Positions 5,164 through 5,512 of a stretch of 5,512 nucleotides of DNA are shown here, piece by piece. This DNA is from an uncultured Eubacteriales bacterium. Lineage in GTDB: Bacteria > Bacillota > Clostridia > Oscillospirales > Acutalibacteraceae. Position 1 is the stretch's first letter. Each line of letters opens with the position of its first letter. The translations under genes and the position numbers were made by a program. The notes below the pieces were generated by a model. The model was not told the DNA's origin. It made no database searches and was given only the letters and a program-made list of their open reading frames with translations. The DNA lies in the NCBI GenBank assembly GCA_900313475.1, contig OMRJ01000100.1, positions 1-5,512 on the forward strand, in the 5' to 3' direction.

Positions 5164-5490
5164 AGGGCCGCCGCACCTGCGGCGTCCGCGACCGTAAACA
5201 AACAGAAGATTATGAAACGTGCGTTCGACGGACATTTGTTGCATTGGTTGAAACAATTTATTGTGTGATTTTTCGATAATATCATGTTTCCCCGTCGACC
5301 GATCGAAAATCATCCGCACAAGTTTTCCACCGCGGAACGCCCGGTGTGCGTTCCCTACAAGCGGAAAAATCTCCGCTTGAATCAAAAACAGTCGGCAGCG
5401 GTATTGGTTTATAAAAAAGAAATTAACCTAACCGCTTGATACGGCAAAAAGTTGGTAGCGACAGCGAGGCGTTGTGAGCGCATTTATAAG
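5164..5490 (-). repeat. Right copy of the flanking repeat (arm of long inverted repeat)
   Basis: Read on the minus strand, this is the same unit as 1-310. The core 5322-5459 is the near-exact inverse of 31-168 (133 of 138 bases by eye). Positions 5469-5490 still match 1-22. The inner part, down to the GCAGGTGC palindrome at 5166-5187, is only loosely similar. It contains the perfect eight-base hairpin CAAGCGGA/TCCGCTTG (5358-5379), the GGAACGC hairpin (5334-5354), and another copy of the TGATATTAT motif (5276-5284). No gene is supported here. An open frame over 5059-5385 on the minus strand simply reads the two tandem copies and shows no sign of coding selection. Confidence 0.85.
5166..5187. 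repeat. Near-perfect palindrome in the right repeat copy
   Basis: GGCCGCCGCA (5166-5175) and TGCGGCGTCC (5178-5187) pair in nine of ten positions around a two-base loop. It is the counterpart of the perfect palindrome at 287-308. The stem sequence differs but the fold is retained. Confidence 0.65.
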
Positions 5491-5512
5491 CGAACAGCCG
5501 AACCGAGCGAGA
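5491..5512. other. Right-edge sequence beyond the recognised repeat
   Basis: The last 22 bases cannot be compared with the left copy, which is cut by the window at position 1. They may be further repeat or flanking DNA; I see nothing diagnostic. Confidence 0.3.

Noticed and set aside
5059..5385. 108-residue open frame on the minus strand with an internal protein repeat (VGNAHRAFRGGK twice)
   Set aside because: It is only the two tandem repeat copies, which happen to be 228 bases (76 codons) apart and so share a frame. The three substitutions between copies are all non-silent in this frame (Asp/Val, Leu/Pro and a stop/Lys change). The DNA palindromes, not the protein, are conserved.
1..5512. 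CRISPR array, attachment sites or a defence system explaining the repeats
   Set aside because: The repeats are two inverted copies plus one tandem copy of a long hairpin-rich unit. They are not short regularly spaced direct repeats, and no cas, integrase, transposase, reverse transcriptase or toxin-antitoxin gene is visible.

Overview
The window looks like chromosomal DNA from an anaerobic, low-to-medium GC Firmicute, most likely an uncultured Clostridia of the gut type. The grounds are the AGGAGG-type ribosome binding sites, the SpoVB-family flippase and HemZ proteins, and the flippase - mazG - HU gene order that is typical of spore-forming clostridial lineages. A lower rank cannot be assigned from the sequence alone.

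Layout: four genes all lie on the minus strand and read right to left. They are hemZ (radical SAM, coproporphyrinogen dehydrogenase family), a 590-residue SpoVB/MurJ-like flippase gene, mazG (two-domain nucleoside triphosphate pyrophosphohydrolase) and hup (HU nucleoid protein). hemZ and the flippase gene are 15 bases apart with a strong ribosome binding site in the gap. The flippase-mazG gap is 142 bases and the mazG-hup gap is 68 bases. A clear Rho-independent hairpin follows hup. No terminator with a proper T-run is visible between the genes, so one operon transcript is the simplest reading. The genes are functionally mixed: tetrapyrrole-type radical SAM chemistry, envelope lipid-linked precursor transport, nucleotide-pool cleaning and DNA packaging.

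Both ends of this block are occupied by copies of one non-coding, hairpin-rich repeat in opposite orientation. The left copy (1-310) and the right copy (5164-5490) form a long inverted repeat. Its 138-base core (31-168 against 5322-5459) has only five substitutions. A second, truncated copy (5018-5150) lies in tandem with the right one and abuts the hemZ leader. The repeat carries several short palindromes, one with a compensatory base-pair change between copies. In the two right-hand copies it also carries an extended -10 promoter-like motif pointing into the operon. The repeat is the least ordinary part of the window; the four genes are conventional.

No tRNA, rRNA, CRISPR array, transposase or recombinase gene is visible. 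Positions 1-30 and 5491-5512 are too short to interpret beyond the repeat.
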